Origin: Eutrophocola sp965661105 | GTDB taxonomy: Bacteria > Pseudomonadota > Gammaproteobacteria > Pseudomonadales > Pseudohongiellaceae | DNA length: 64,000 nt | Reading direction: 5' to 3' | Assembly (NCBI GenBank): GCA_965661105.1 | Contig: CBFICR010000006.1 | Span: forward strand, 14,627-78,626 | Shown here: one piece after another, positions 21,954 to 30,468 of the stretch | Layout: each line of letters opens with the position of its first letter | Numbering within the stretch: the stretch's first letter is position 1 | Notes under the pieces: model-generated | The model's database searches: none | The model's input: only the letters and a program-made list of their open reading frames with translations | What the model was told of the DNA's origin: nothing | Program-made: the position numbers and the translations under genes

Positions 21954-23588
21954 TTGAAGACTGAATTCCTCGGAAAAACACTATCAGGACCATTTACTGT
22001 TCCTTCCGGCATCGTCACCTGTGCCGCGCCCATCATCCAGCGCTTTTTTGACCAGATTCCCGAAGTCGGCGTGCTGACTACCAAGAGTATCTGTCTTGAG
22101 CCCAGGCTGGGTTACCGCGAGCCTATTCTGAGCCAGTATGCTCCCGGCTGTTTTGTGAATGCCGTTGGCCTGACCAATCCCGGCGCTGTCAGATCTGCAG
22201 AATTGATGGCAGAACTGGTCATACCCGAAGACCGCTTCCTGCTGGTGTCAATTTTTGGCGGCAGTGTGGAAGAATATGTGGAGGTCGCCAAAATCCTGGC
22301 GCCCCATGCTGATGGCCTGGAACTGAATCTGTCCTGCCCTCATGCAAAGGGCTATGGGATGGCAATGGGGCAGGACCCGACGCTGGTAAAAGAGATTACC
22401 GCTGCGGTTAAAGCTGCCGTAGACATTCCCGTCATTCCCAAATTAACCCCCAACGTACCCAATTTTGCCGAAATTGCTGAAGCTGCCCTGGCCGGTGGCG
22501 CTGATGCCCTGTGTGCGATTAATACAGTGGGTCCAGGCCAGCACATACGCCATGGCCATGCCGTATTAAGCAATGGTGAAGGCGGGATGTCCGGCAAAGG
22601 AGTCCTGCCCATAGCACTGAAATGCGTCAGCCAGGTACGCCATCTTGATATTCCGGTGATCGCCTGTGGCGGCTTGTCCAGCGCCGAAGATGTGCGCTCC
22701 TTCCGTGAGGCCGGGGCGACTATTTTTGGTATTGGTTCTGCCCTGGTTGGCATGACTACCGCTGATATCGCGCAGTATTTCAAAGCACTTAACAGCGACC
22801 TTGAAAACGCTACTGAAACAGCGGAATCACTGGTTCGTTACGATATCGACATGAATTTTTCACCGGTCACGCTGGTGGAGAACAAACGTATTTGCAATGA
22901 CATCTGTATTCTTACCTTTGATCGCAAGGTACCCGTCAAGCCCGGTGAATTTATTCATCTGTGGGTACCCGGCCTTGGTGAAAAACCTTTTTCGGCCTTG
23001 ACCGATGATCCTTTTTCACTGGTAATCATTAACCTGGGGCAGTTCACAGAAGCCTTGATGACCCTGGAACCTGGTACTGAAGCCTATGTGCGTGGCCCAC
23101 ACGGCATAGCCGTGACTCCAGCCAAAGATGCCACCATTATGGCTGTCAGTGGTGGCACCGGTCTGGCTGCGGTGTACCAGATTGCCCGGGACTTCAGCAA
23201 GGCTGGCACCAACAAGGCGGAAATATATTTTGGCGCACGTAGCAGGGAACGTTTGTATTTCATTGATGAATGCAGGGCGACCTGCCCAACCCATATTGCC
23301 ACCGATGATGGCAGTGAAGGTTATCATGGCGTGGTGACTGAATTATTACGCCAGCGGCTGGCAGAAATGACTCAGGAAGAACTGGATAAGCTGGTGTTCT
23401 ATAACTGCGGACCTGAACCCATGGTTCATGCGGCAGTAGCGGTGCAAAAAGAGTTTTGCCGTGAGGAGCAGATTTTCAATGCCATTGACTACATGACCAA
23501 GTGTGGGGTCGGCATTTGTGGCGCCTGTAATTCCCCTGACGGACGTCGACTCTGTGTGGATGGACCTTTTCTCGTCGAGAATACTTAG
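21954..23588 (+). CDS. Fused class 1B dihydroorotate dehydrogenase (PyrD) and electron-transfer subunit (PyrK)
   Basis: Residues 1-290 are a class 1 dihydroorotate dehydrogenase with Cys128 in NLSCPH (the catalytic Cys of class 1B; class 2 uses Ser) and GGLSSAEDV near the FMN phosphate site. Residues 301-544 are PyrK: a flavin/NAD reductase domain (GGTGLA at 400-405) and a 2Fe-2S site with Cys517, 522, 525 and 534. PyrD and PyrK are normally separate polypeptides in an alpha2beta2 complex that reduces NAD+; here they form one 544-residue chain. The start is TTG at 21954, since no ATG is available, with no strong ribosome-binding site. Most gammaproteobacteria use a quinone-linked class 2 enzyme, so this may be extra or acquired. 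Confidence 0.9.
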   Translation: MKTEFLGKTLSGPFTVPSGIVTCAAPIIQRFFDQIPEVGVLTTKSICLEPRLGYREPILSQYAPGCFVNAVGLTNPGAVRSAELMAELVIPEDRFLLVSIFGGSVEEYVEVAKILAPHADGLELNLSCPHAKGYGMAMGQDPTLVKEITAAVKAAVDIPVIPKLTPNVPNFAEIAEAALAGGADALCAINTVGPGQHIRHGHAVLSNGEGGMSGKGVLPIALKCVSQVRHLDIPVIACGGLSSAEDVRSFREAGATIFGIGSALVGMTTADIAQYFKALNSDLENATETAESLVRYDIDMNFSPVTLVENKRICNDICILTFDRKVPVKPGEFIHLWVPGLGEKPFSALTDDPFSLVIINLGQFTEALMTLEPGTEAYVRGPHGIAVTPAKDATIMAVSGGTGLAAVYQIARDFSKAGTNKAEIYFGARSRERLYFIDECRATCPTHIATDDGSEGYHGVVTELLRQRLAEMTQEELDKLVFYNCGPEPMVHAAVAVQKEFCREEQIFNAIDYMTKCGVGICGACNSPDGRRLCVDGPFLVENT

Positions 23589-23629
23589 TAACAACATTAT
23601 TCCGACTCGCGTTTGAATACAGCTTTAAA

Positions 23630-24544
23630 TCAGAACACAGAACGTCCGGTAATACTGGTCAGATATTCCAGAGCAGCACCACCGGCCAATGAATTTCCGG
23701 AAGCCTCCAGCGCCGGCGACCAAACTGCAACGGAATATTCGCCGGGTAATACCGCAATAATGCCACCGCCAACGCCGCTTTTCGCAGGCAGTCCAACACG
23801 AAAGGCAAATTCACCAACCGCATCGTAAAGCCCGCAGGTCAGCATCAACGAATTCATTCTCTTGGTTTGCTCCTTGGTCAGTATGGATTCATCCAGGGTT
23901 TTGGAGAAACCATGATTGGCCAGATGCCCAGTCGCTCTGGCAAGCTCACTACAGCTCATGGCGATGGCACACTGGTGAAAATACAGATCCAGTACTTCAT
24001 CAACATCATTAAACAGATTGTTATTGCCCTTCAGAAAATTGGCCAGCGCCCGGTTAATAAAACCTGTCTGGGCCTCCGATTTCGCAACTTCATCATCAAA
24101 GTTAATATCAAAGCAGCCACTAAGTACTCGCATATAATCCAGCAATGCTTTTTTGGGGTCATCCAGATTAGACACAAGCACATCGGAAATGACCAGTGCG
24201 CCGGCATTGATGAGGGGATTACGGGGAATTCCCTTTTCATATTCGAGCTGGATTAATGAATTAAAAGGATTACCGGAAGGCTCTCTGCCGACACGTTGCC
24301 AGAGATTGCCTGCTTCGAAGCCCATGGCAAGACTGAGAGTAAAAACCTTGGAAATACTCTGGATTGAAAATCGCTCTTCACTATCACCGGTGCTGAAACA
24401 GTCACCGCCGACCGTATGCAGAGCCATGCCAAACTTATCACCCGGAATACAGGCCAACGCCGGTATATAACTGGCAACCTTGCCCTTGCCATGGAGCGCT
24501 TTCACATGGGCAGGAATATCCTGGAATATTTTTTCAAATTCCAT
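23630..24544 (-). CDS. glsA: Glutaminase (GlsA type)
   Basis: This 304-residue protein is a serine-dependent beta-lactamase-like glutaminase. It has QSISKVFTLSLAM with the Ser63-x-x-Lys66 pair, NPLINAGAL in the active site, and a C-terminal SGVGGGIIAVLPG. It hydrolyses L-glutamine to glutamate and ammonia. The length is the family norm. It follows the pyrD-pyrK fusion convergently, and the exported FAH gene ends 29 bases upstream of its start on the same strand, so the two may share a transcript. Confidence 0.93.
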   Translation of the reverse strand: MEFEKIFQDIPAHVKALHGKGKVASYIPALACIPGDKFGMALHTVGGDCFSTGDSEERFSIQSISKVFTLSLAMGFEAGNLWQRVGREPSGNPFNSLIQLEYEKGIPRNPLINAGALVISDVLVSNLDDPKKALLDYMRVLSGCFDINFDDEVAKSEAQTGFINRALANFLKGNNNLFNDVDEVLDLYFHQCAIAMSCSELARATGHLANHGFSKTLDESILTKEQTKRMNSLMLTCGLYDAVGEFAFRVGLPAKSGVGGGIIAVLPGEYSVAVWSPALEASGNSLAGGAALEYLTSITGRSVF

Positions 24545-24573
24545 TTTGGGTCCAGGTTTCCACTTGTGATTTA

Positions 24574-25719
24574 TTATTCGCGATAGGAGTTCACAGGAGG
24601 TAATTGGGCTCCGGTTCCCTGGGGCCTTGAGTCTTCTGCTGACACATTAACCCTGAGCTTGCCAATGCCATCTATACTGGCTTCGATCACTTCGCCATCC
24701 TGGAGAAAGCGCTGTTCTCCTCTTACTGATGTGCCCATGCCAACGCCTCCTGAGGTGCCATTGTTTAGCACATCGCCAGGATATAAAGTAATGAGTGACG
24801 AGGCATACTCCATCAACTCATAGAGTGAATGAATCATGTCACCTGCTGTGGATTCCTGCATTCTCTGATCACCGATATCCAGCGTCTGACGCAGATTTTC
24901 CATGGGATCCCCAAAAAATTCCTTGGGCACGATCCAGGGGCCCATCGGGGCGAAGGTGTCATGGCCTTTTCCAACAAACCAGTCCACGCCCTGAAAGCCA
25001 CCGGGAGGGCGACCACCACGATCGGAAATATCCATAGTTACCATGAAACCAAAAATATGATCCCAGGCATTGTCCGCGGAAACATACTTGGCTGTTGTAC
25101 CAATCACTGTGCCAAGCTCGACTTCCCAGTCAGTCTGGTTGCGGCCATAGGGAATCACTACAGAGTCCCCATCGCCAATGACTGCACCACGGGTAGGCTT
25201 AAGGAATAGGTAAGGCGCACCACGATTTTCACGACGTTCACGCCGCGCTGCAGCGATTTCTTCTGCCGTGCCGGTTTCATTCACATGGGTATAAAAGTTC
25301 ACCGCAGCATTCATGATTTTACCGGGATACATAATGGGAGGGAGCGTGTCGACTGAGTCCAGCCCATGAACCCAGGCGGGTTGTTGATCATCAAGCAGAT
25401 TGTTCAGAACCAGGTAATTGGTAATTTCATAAAGCCGACGTTTCAAGCCATATTCATAGCGCTCAATCAATTCAATCATATTCGCTGGCATCGGCAAGTC
25501 AGGAACCCTTCCCGCCTTTTCAAGTGCCGCATTGGCAGCGTCCAACTCCACGATCAGGGAATCACGATACACCAGGCCAACCTGAGCTTCGCCATTGATA
25601 GCGAAAGTGCCCACTTTAAAAGGCGCCAGAATATCGTCAACAGATTGTGCAAGAAGACTGTTCGTGGAAATGAATAAAAGAAACGCCAGTAAAGGCCTGA
25701 GAGATTTTCTGGATAACAT
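24574..25719 (-). CDS. Exported fumarylacetoacetate-hydrolase-family protein
   Basis: This 381-residue protein has an N-terminal signal peptide (LLAFLLFISTNSLLAQS), which is unusual since most FAH proteins are cytoplasmic. The FAH domain follows: AAVNFYTHVNE, FLKPTRGAVIG, the metal/catalytic segment WEVELGTVIGTTAKYVS, GFMVTMDISDRGG, and the end GDVLNNGTSGGVGMG. It probably cleaves or hydrates a keto acid derivative with a divalent metal; the substrate is unknown. It lies between the glutaminase and the aminotransferase genes on the same strand. A dispersed repeat separates it from the aminotransferase gene. Confidence 0.85.
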   Translation of the reverse strand: MLSRKSLRPLLAFLLFISTNSLLAQSVDDILAPFKVGTFAINGEAQVGLVYRDSLIVELDAANAALEKAGRVPDLPMPANMIELIERYEYGLKRRLYEITNYLVLNNLLDDQQPAWVHGLDSVDTLPPIMYPGKIMNAAVNFYTHVNETGTAEEIAAARRERRENRGAPYLFLKPTRGAVIGDGDSVVIPYGRNQTDWEVELGTVIGTTAKYVSADNAWDHIFGFMVTMDISDRGGRPPGGFQGVDWFVGKGHDTFAPMGPWIVPKEFFGDPMENLRQTLDIGDQRMQESTAGDMIHSLYELMEYASSLITLYPGDVLNNGTSGGVGMGTSVRGEQRFLQDGEVIEASIDGIGKLRVNVSAEDSRPQGTGAQLPPVNSYRE

Positions 25720-25806
25720 GCCCGGTCCCCTCTGTAAATTTTTATAATTTTATGAGGAGACAAGTTTTACGCGGGGCAGGAAGAACTGTCAAGGGAAGGA
25801 CAGATT

Positions 25807-25887
25807 CAAGTCTCAAGTTACAAGAAATTCAGGTTAAACCCATGTTTCAGGTAATTTCCTGACCCTTGTGACTTGCGACTTGCGACT
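25807..25887. repeat. Dispersed AAGTCGCAAGT-type inverted repeat, copy 1
   Basis: CAAGTCTCAAGTTACAAG and its inverse CTTGTGACTTGCGACTTG enclose about 40 bases between the FAH and aminotransferase genes. The same seven-base GACTTGN/NCAAGTC periodic units recur at 45064-45147 and 56424-56459. Confidence 0.75.
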
Positions 25888-27061
25888 ATTTTGAATAATA
25901 CGCCTGTGCTGCAGCTACAGCCTTGCCACTATTGATGGAGGCACCCATATCAGTGAGTATCGCATCCAGGGCGCCAAGGCAAACCAGGACATTGGTCTTG
26001 CAGCTGCTTTCGCCCATCAGACCAATACGCCAAACCTTGCCGGCCAGCGCGCCCAGACCAGCACCAATTTCCAGATTGTAATCCTTCAGCAAAGTAGCCC
26101 GTACCTTGGCTTCTTCAATACCTTCAGGGATGGTCACTGAATTGAGTTGCGGCAAGCGATATTCCTTGGCGACCACAAAACTCAGCCCCATGGCTTCAAT
26201 ACCTGCAGCAAAAGCCTCATGATTTCTGGCATGGCGAGCCCAGGAGTTTTCCAGGCCTTCTTCTTCCAGTATGACCAGGGCTTCATGCAAACCGTACATG
26301 CTGTTTACCGGTGCCGTGTGATGATAGGCACGTGAGCCTTCTCCCCAGTAGCCCATGACCAGGTTCATATCCAGGAACCAGCTTTGCACCTTGGTTTTAC
26401 GGCTGCTGATTATTTCTACTGCCCGATCACCAAAACTGACGGGTGAAATACCGGGAGGACAGGAAAGACATTTCTGTGTGCCTGAGTAGATGGCATCAAT
26501 ACCCCAGCCATCCACATCCAGTTCAACGCCGGCAAGACCGGTAACGCTGTCTACCAGAGATAAACAATCATACTTGTGCGCCAGAGCAGTGAGTTCTTTC
26601 GCATCACTGCGTGCACCGGTTGAGGTTTCGGCATGAACAAAGGCCAGTAATTTGGCATCGGGGTTGGCTTTAAGGGCATCTTCAACCTTGTTTAGATCAA
26701 CAGGAGAACCCCAGTCATCCTGCACCATGACAGGTTCGGCGCCACAGCGCTCAACATTCTCTTTCATACGTCCGCCAAACACACCATTTTGACAGACAAT
26801 AGCTTTTTCACCGCGTTCAAGCAGGTTATAAAAGCAGGTTTCCATACCCGCAGATCCAGGAGCGGATACCGGGATGGTTAACTTGTTTCTGGTCTGAAAG
26901 GCATACTGTAGCAAAGACTTTATATCATCCATCAACCCTACAAAAGCCGGGTCCAGATGACCTATAGTAGGCGCACCCATTGCAGCAGTAACACGGGGAT
27001 TAACATCTGAAGGGCCGGGACCCATCAGGGTACGAACAGGGGGATGGAAAGATTTGCTCAT
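25886..27061 (-). CDS. Alanine--glyoxylate/serine--glyoxylate aminotransferase-family enzyme
   Basis: This 391-residue protein is a class V PLP aminotransferase. It has GPGPSDVNPRV at the start, the phosphate site APGSAGMET, VHAETSTGA, LVDSVTGLAGVELDVDGWGID, and the PLP lysine Lys197 in YSGTQKCL. It would move an amino group between alanine or serine and glyoxylate, linking one-carbon or glyoxylate metabolism with amino acids. Substrate choice cannot be settled from sequence. It lies 94 bases beyond the rplQ stop, after the terminator. Confidence 0.9.
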   Translation of the reverse strand: MSKSFHPPVRTLMGPGPSDVNPRVTAAMGAPTIGHLDPAFVGLMDDIKSLLQYAFQTRNKLTIPVSAPGSAGMETCFYNLLERGEKAIVCQNGVFGGRMKENVERCGAEPVMVQDDWGSPVDLNKVEDALKANPDAKLLAFVHAETSTGARSDAKELTALAHKYDCLSLVDSVTGLAGVELDVDGWGIDAIYSGTQKCLSCPPGISPVSFGDRAVEIISSRKTKVQSWFLDMNLVMGYWGEGSRAYHHTAPVNSMYGLHEALVILEEEGLENSWARHARNHEAFAAGIEAMGLSFVVAKEYRLPQLNSVTIPEGIEEAKVRATLLKDYNLEIGAGLGALAGKVWRIGLMGESSCKTNVLVCLGALDAILTDMGASINSGKAVAAAQAYYSK

Positions 27062-27110
27062 GGTTGTCTCTCTTTTTTTTCCAGGCTTAAATTTTGGACT
27101 TTCTGAAATA

Positions 27111-27137
27111 AAAAAAGCCGAAATAACGGCTTTTTTT
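27111..27137 (-). terminator. Rho-independent terminator of the alpha operon
   Basis: On the minus strand AGCCG-TTATTT-CGGCT is followed by a run of T, and the flanking A run makes it usable on the other strand too. It lies 19 bases after the rplQ stop and ends the 32-kb ribosomal block. Confidence 0.88.
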
Positions 27138-27155
27138 ACTGGGTCTTTTTAATTA

Positions 27156-27551
27156 TCAGGATTCTTCAGCATCATCATAATCGAAATCCTCTTCAGGGCG
27201 ATCGATCAATTCGACATAAGCCATCGGTGCCTTGTCACCAGTGCGCAAACCACATTTGATGATGCGCACATAGCCACCTGGGCGTTCAACATAACGCGGT
27301 CCAAGTTCGGTAAACAATTTACCTACTGTCGACTTGTCGCGAACACGGTCAAAAGCCAGCCTGCGATTAGCGACACTGTCACTTTTAGCCAGAGTAATCA
27401 GCGGCTCAGCAAAGCCACGTAATTCCTTGGCTTTTGCCAGAGTTGTTTTGATGATTTCATGTTCAACAAGAGAGTTGGTCATGTTGCGAAACATCGCTTT
27501 ACGATGACTACTATTTCTGTTGAGCTGACGACCACTATGTCGATGACGCAT
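27156..27551 (-). CDS. rplQ: 50S ribosomal protein L17
   Basis: This 131-residue protein starts MRHRHSGRQLNRNSSHRKAM, the unmistakable L17 N-terminus, and includes LAFDRVRDKSTVGKLFTELG. The acidic tail (EEDFDYDDAEES) is a short extension seen in many gammaproteobacteria. L17 binds 23S rRNA near the tunnel exit. It closes the alpha operon after rpoA, with 60 bases between, and is followed by a strong terminator. Confidence 0.97.
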   Translation of the reverse strand: MRHRHSGRQLNRNSSHRKAMFRNMTNSLVEHEIIKTTLAKAKELRGFAEPLITLAKSDSVANRRLAFDRVRDKSTVGKLFTELGPRYVERPGGYVRIIKCGLRTGDKAPMAYVELIDRPEEDFDYDDAEES

Positions 27552-27611
27552 GACGTATTACCTAATAATATTTCTATTCAAACTATAGAAGCGCAATGGC
27601 TTCCCTAATAT

Positions 27612-28610
27612 TTAAGCTGCTCGCTCGCCACCCTTCAAAGACGAAGGAGGCCAGTTTTCCAGACGCAGGCCAAGGGATAACCCTTTGGAAGCCAGTACAT
27701 CTTTAATCTCTGTCAGTGATTTTTTACCCAGATTAGGAGTCTTCAGCAGTTCCACTTCGGTACGCTGAATCAAATCACCAATGTAATAAATGTTTTCTGC
27801 TTTCAGGCAGTTTGCAGAACGAACTGTAAGCTCAAGATCATCAACCGGACGCAACAGAATCGGATCAATCTTGTCTTCCTGCTGTTCTGGCTCCTTGACA
27901 GAATCATTTTTCAGATCAACAAACACATTCAGCTGATGCTGCATAATGGTTGCCGCCTGACGAATGGCTTCTTCAGGATCAATAGTGCCATTGGTTTCCA
28001 GCTCAAGAACCAGCTTATCAAGGTCAGTACGCTGTTCAACACGAGCGTTCTCTACTGTATAAGTTACTCTGTTTACTGGAGTGTAAGAAGCATCCAGCAT
28101 GAGCTTGCCAACGGAACGTGTTTCATCCTCTTCATCCAGGCGGGTATCAACAGGCGCGTATCCGCGTCCAACCCCGATCTTGATGTGCATATTAATAGAA
28201 CCATTTTCATTCAGGTTGCAGATAAGGTGTTCAGGATTGATTATTTCAACATCCTGTTCCAGGGTAATATCCCCGGCAGTTACTGGACCTTTACCACTTT
28301 TATTCAGGTTCAGAACAACTTCATCCTTACCTTCAAGAATTACCGCAAGACCTTTCAGGTTCAGAATGATTTCAATAACATCTTCCTGCACACCTTCAAT
28401 CGTGCTGTATTCATGAACGACACCGTCAATTTCTACTTCTTCAACGGCACAACCCGGCATGGAAGACAGCAGGATTCTGCGCAAGGCATTGCCCAGTGTA
28501 TGTCCAAAGCCCCTTTCCAGTGGCTCCAGTACTACTTTTGAATGACACTTATCAAATTCTTCAACCTGAATAACTTGAGGTGTCAGAAAGTCAGCTAACG
28601 AAATTTGCAT
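27612..28610 (-). CDS. rpoA: RNA polymerase alpha subunit
   Basis: This 332-residue protein has the N-terminal assembly domain (LEPLERGFGHTLGNALRRIL) and the C-terminal DNA- and activator-binding domain (RTEVELLKTPNLGKKSLTEI). I took the ATG at 28610 (MQISLADFLTPQVIQ) because it matches the E. coli N-terminus (MQGSVTEFLKPRLVDI). The open frame extends 16 codons further upstream, into the end of rpsD. The alpha dimer scaffolds RNA polymerase and contacts UP elements and activators. Confidence 0.97.
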   Translation of the reverse strand: MQISLADFLTPQVIQVEEFDKCHSKVVLEPLERGFGHTLGNALRRILLSSMPGCAVEEVEIDGVVHEYSTIEGVQEDVIEIILNLKGLAVILEGKDEVVLNLNKSGKGPVTAGDITLEQDVEIINPEHLICNLNENGSINMHIKIGVGRGYAPVDTRLDEEDETRSVGKLMLDASYTPVNRVTYTVENARVEQRTDLDKLVLELETNGTIDPEEAIRQAATIMQHQLNVFVDLKNDSVKEPEQQEDKIDPILLRPVDDLELTVRSANCLKAENIYYIGDLIQRTEVELLKTPNLGKKSLTEIKDVLASKGLSLGLRLENWPPSSLKGGERAA

Positions 28611-28638
28611 GGAATTCCTCTTAGGCCTGGTAATGACT

Positions 28639-29259
28639 TTATTTCGAGTAAAGCTCAACGATCAAGCTTTCATTAATTTCGGAAGACAGTTCACTGCGTT
28701 CCGGCTTGCTTTTGAAAACACCTTCCAACTTGTCAACGTTTACATCAATCCACTCGACCTGGGTGCGTGAGGCAGCCTGATCAAGTGCTGATTTAATACG
28801 CATCTGGTTTTTGGCTTTCTCACGAACCGTAATGACATCTCCCTCGGAAACCTGGAAAGACGCAATATTTACAGTCTGTCCATTAACCTGGATAGATTTG
28901 TGTGAGACCAGCTGTCTGGCTTCTGCACGGGTAGCACCAAAACCGATACGATAAACAACGTTATCGAGCCTTGACTCCAGAAGTTGCAGCAGGTTTTCAC
29001 CAGTAGCGCCTTTCTGACGCGCAGCCTCTTTGTAGTAATTACTGAACTGCTTTTCCAAGACACCATACATACGGCGTACTTTCTGTTTTTCACGCAGCTG
29101 TACACCATAGTCGGACAGACGTGAACGACGATTACCGTGCTGACCAGGTACAGTTTCCAGATTACATTTATCACCCAGAGAACGTGCACCGCTCTTCAGA
29201 AAGAGATCAGTTCCTTCGCGTCTGGATAATTTACATTTGGGGCCAATATATCGTGCCAT
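28639..29259 (-). CDS. rpsD: 30S ribosomal protein S4
   Basis: This 206-residue protein opens MARYIGPKCKLSRREGTDLF and carries the S4 RNA-binding domain (LESRLDNVVYRIGFGATRAEARQLVSHKSI). S4 starts 30S body assembly, and in enteric bacteria it represses the alpha operon by binding the rpsM leader. The length matches E. coli S4, and there are no four-cysteine zinc motifs, as expected for this group. Confidence 0.97.
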   Translation of the reverse strand: MARYIGPKCKLSRREGTDLFLKSGARSLGDKCNLETVPGQHGNRRSRLSDYGVQLREKQKVRRMYGVLEKQFSNYYKEAARQKGATGENLLQLLESRLDNVVYRIGFGATRAEARQLVSHKSIQVNGQTVNIASFQVSEGDVITVREKAKNQMRIKSALDQAASRTQVEWIDVNVDKLEGVFKSKPERSELSSEINESLIVELYSK

Positions 29260-29349
29260 ACTCTTTATTCCGATTAACTTTTACTGTTTAGCTTTCAGCT
29301 ATTTAAACTCTTTGTCGTACTAATACTCTTTTTAACTATTTACACCCTG

Positions 29350-29739
29350 CTACACCCTGCGGCGTTTTGGAGGCCTGCATCCGTTATGCGGAATCGGCGT
29401 AACGTCGGTGATATTGCTGACTTTCAGGCCACATGAATTAAGTGCCCTGACAGCAGATTCACGACCAGGACCGGGACCATTTACCCTGACGTCGATGTTT
29501 TTCAGGCTATAGAGCTCAACAGCAGCTTTACCAGCGCGCTCAGCGGCTACCTGGGCAGCAAACGGGGTGCTCTTTCTGGAACCACGGAATCCGGAGCCAC
29601 CAGAAGTAGCCCAGGTCAACGCGTTACCCTGGCGGTCAGTAATAGTAATAATGGTGTTATTGAAAGACGCATGAATGTGAGCAACACCATCATTGACGGC
29701 AACTTTTGCTTTCTTGCGACCTGCTCCGGGTTTAGCCAT
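29350..29739 (-). CDS. rpsK: 30S ribosomal protein S11
   Basis: This 129-residue protein contains VAHIHASFNNTIITITDRQG and ends NGCRPPKRRRV, the standard S11 termini. It binds 16S rRNA at the platform with S6, S18 and S21. It is second in the alpha operon, 47 bases after rpsM. Confidence 0.97.
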   Translation of the reverse strand: MAKPGAGRKKAKVAVNDGVAHIHASFNNTIITITDRQGNALTWATSGGSGFRGSRKSTPFAAQVAAERAGKAAVELYSLKNIDVRVNGPGPGRESAVRALNSCGLKVSNITDVTPIPHNGCRPPKRRRV

Positions 29740-29786
29740 TAACTCTTCTTCCTATATAAATATCTTATATCTAGATTAGTATTGCA

Positions 29787-30143
29787 TTACTTGCGAATTG
29801 GTTTACGTGGACCTTTACGAGTTCTGGCATTGGTCTTGGTGCGCTGACCATTAACTGGCAAGCTGCGACGGTGACGAATTCCACGATAGGAGCCCAGGTC
29901 CATCAGACGCTTGATGTTCATGGAGATTTCACGACGCAGATCTCCTTCAACCGTCATTTTATTGACCTCATTACGAATAGAGTCCAACTGCTCTTCACTC
30001 AGATCACTGACCTTGGTAGTCGGCACAATACCAGTCACATCACAAAGTGCCTGTGCTTTGGTAGGACCAATTCCATAAACATAACGCAGTGATATTACGA
30101 TATGTTTGTTATCTGGTATGTTGACTCCGGCAATACGGGCCAT
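29787..30143 (-). CDS. rpsM: 30S ribosomal protein S13
   Basis: This 118-residue protein starts MARIAGVNIPDNKHIVISL and has the GIRHRRSLPVNGQRTKTNAR tail that contacts the P-site tRNA and the 50S bridge. It heads the alpha operon. The 161 bases between it and rpmJ hold a hairpin (GGCG-C-GATA-GC-TTATCGCC at about 30271-30291) that may form part of the S4-controlled leader. Confidence 0.97.
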   Translation of the reverse strand: MARIAGVNIPDNKHIVISLRYVYGIGPTKAQALCDVTGIVPTTKVSDLSEEQLDSIRNEVNKMTVEGDLRREISMNIKRLMDLGSYRGIRHRRSLPVNGQRTKTNARTRKGPRKPIRK

Positions 30144-30304
30144 ATGTAAACTCCAACGTATATTTAATGTTCAGTTTCTGTGTTAACTGAAAATTGTCTT
30201 ATTAAAATTCTTTATATTTCAGTTATTTAGTTACTGAAATTCTTTCTGTTCTACCTGATACCAGGGAAAAAGGCGCGATAGCTTATCGCCTGACCCTTTA
30301 AAAA
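30144..30304 (-). promoter_or_regulatory. rpmJ-rpsM leader region (candidate S4 control site)
   Basis: This 161-base gap, the longest within the spc-alpha stretch, holds a hairpin at about 30271-30291 and AT-rich arms (AATTTCAGTAACTAAATAAC). The equivalent region in E. coli carries the S4-binding pseudoknot of the alpha operon. I could not fold a pseudoknot by eye. Confidence 0.35.
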
Positions 30305-30418
30305 TCAACCCTGTCGCTGTTTGTGACGGGGCTCTTTGCAAATTACACGCACTACACCGCCACGCTTGATGACTTTGCAGTTACGGCATACTTTTTTAAC
30401 CGATGCTCTTACTTTCAT
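30305..30418 (-). CDS. rpmJ: 50S ribosomal protein L36
   Basis: A 37-residue protein, MKVRASVKKVCRNCKVIKRG followed by a tail ending PRHKQRQG. Cys11, Cys14 and Cys27 with His32 (C-x2-C-x12-C-x4-H) are the zinc-binding ligands of the zinc-containing form of L36. The cluster thus carries the zinc paralogue rather than the zinc-free stress version. It lies 50 bases after secY. Confidence 0.95.
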   Translation of the reverse strand: MKVRASVKKVCRNCKVIKRGGVVRVICKEPRHKQRQG

Positions 30419-30468
30419 TACTATTCTCCAAAATCACTTACTGTACCGTCACAGTACGTTGCTCTTCA

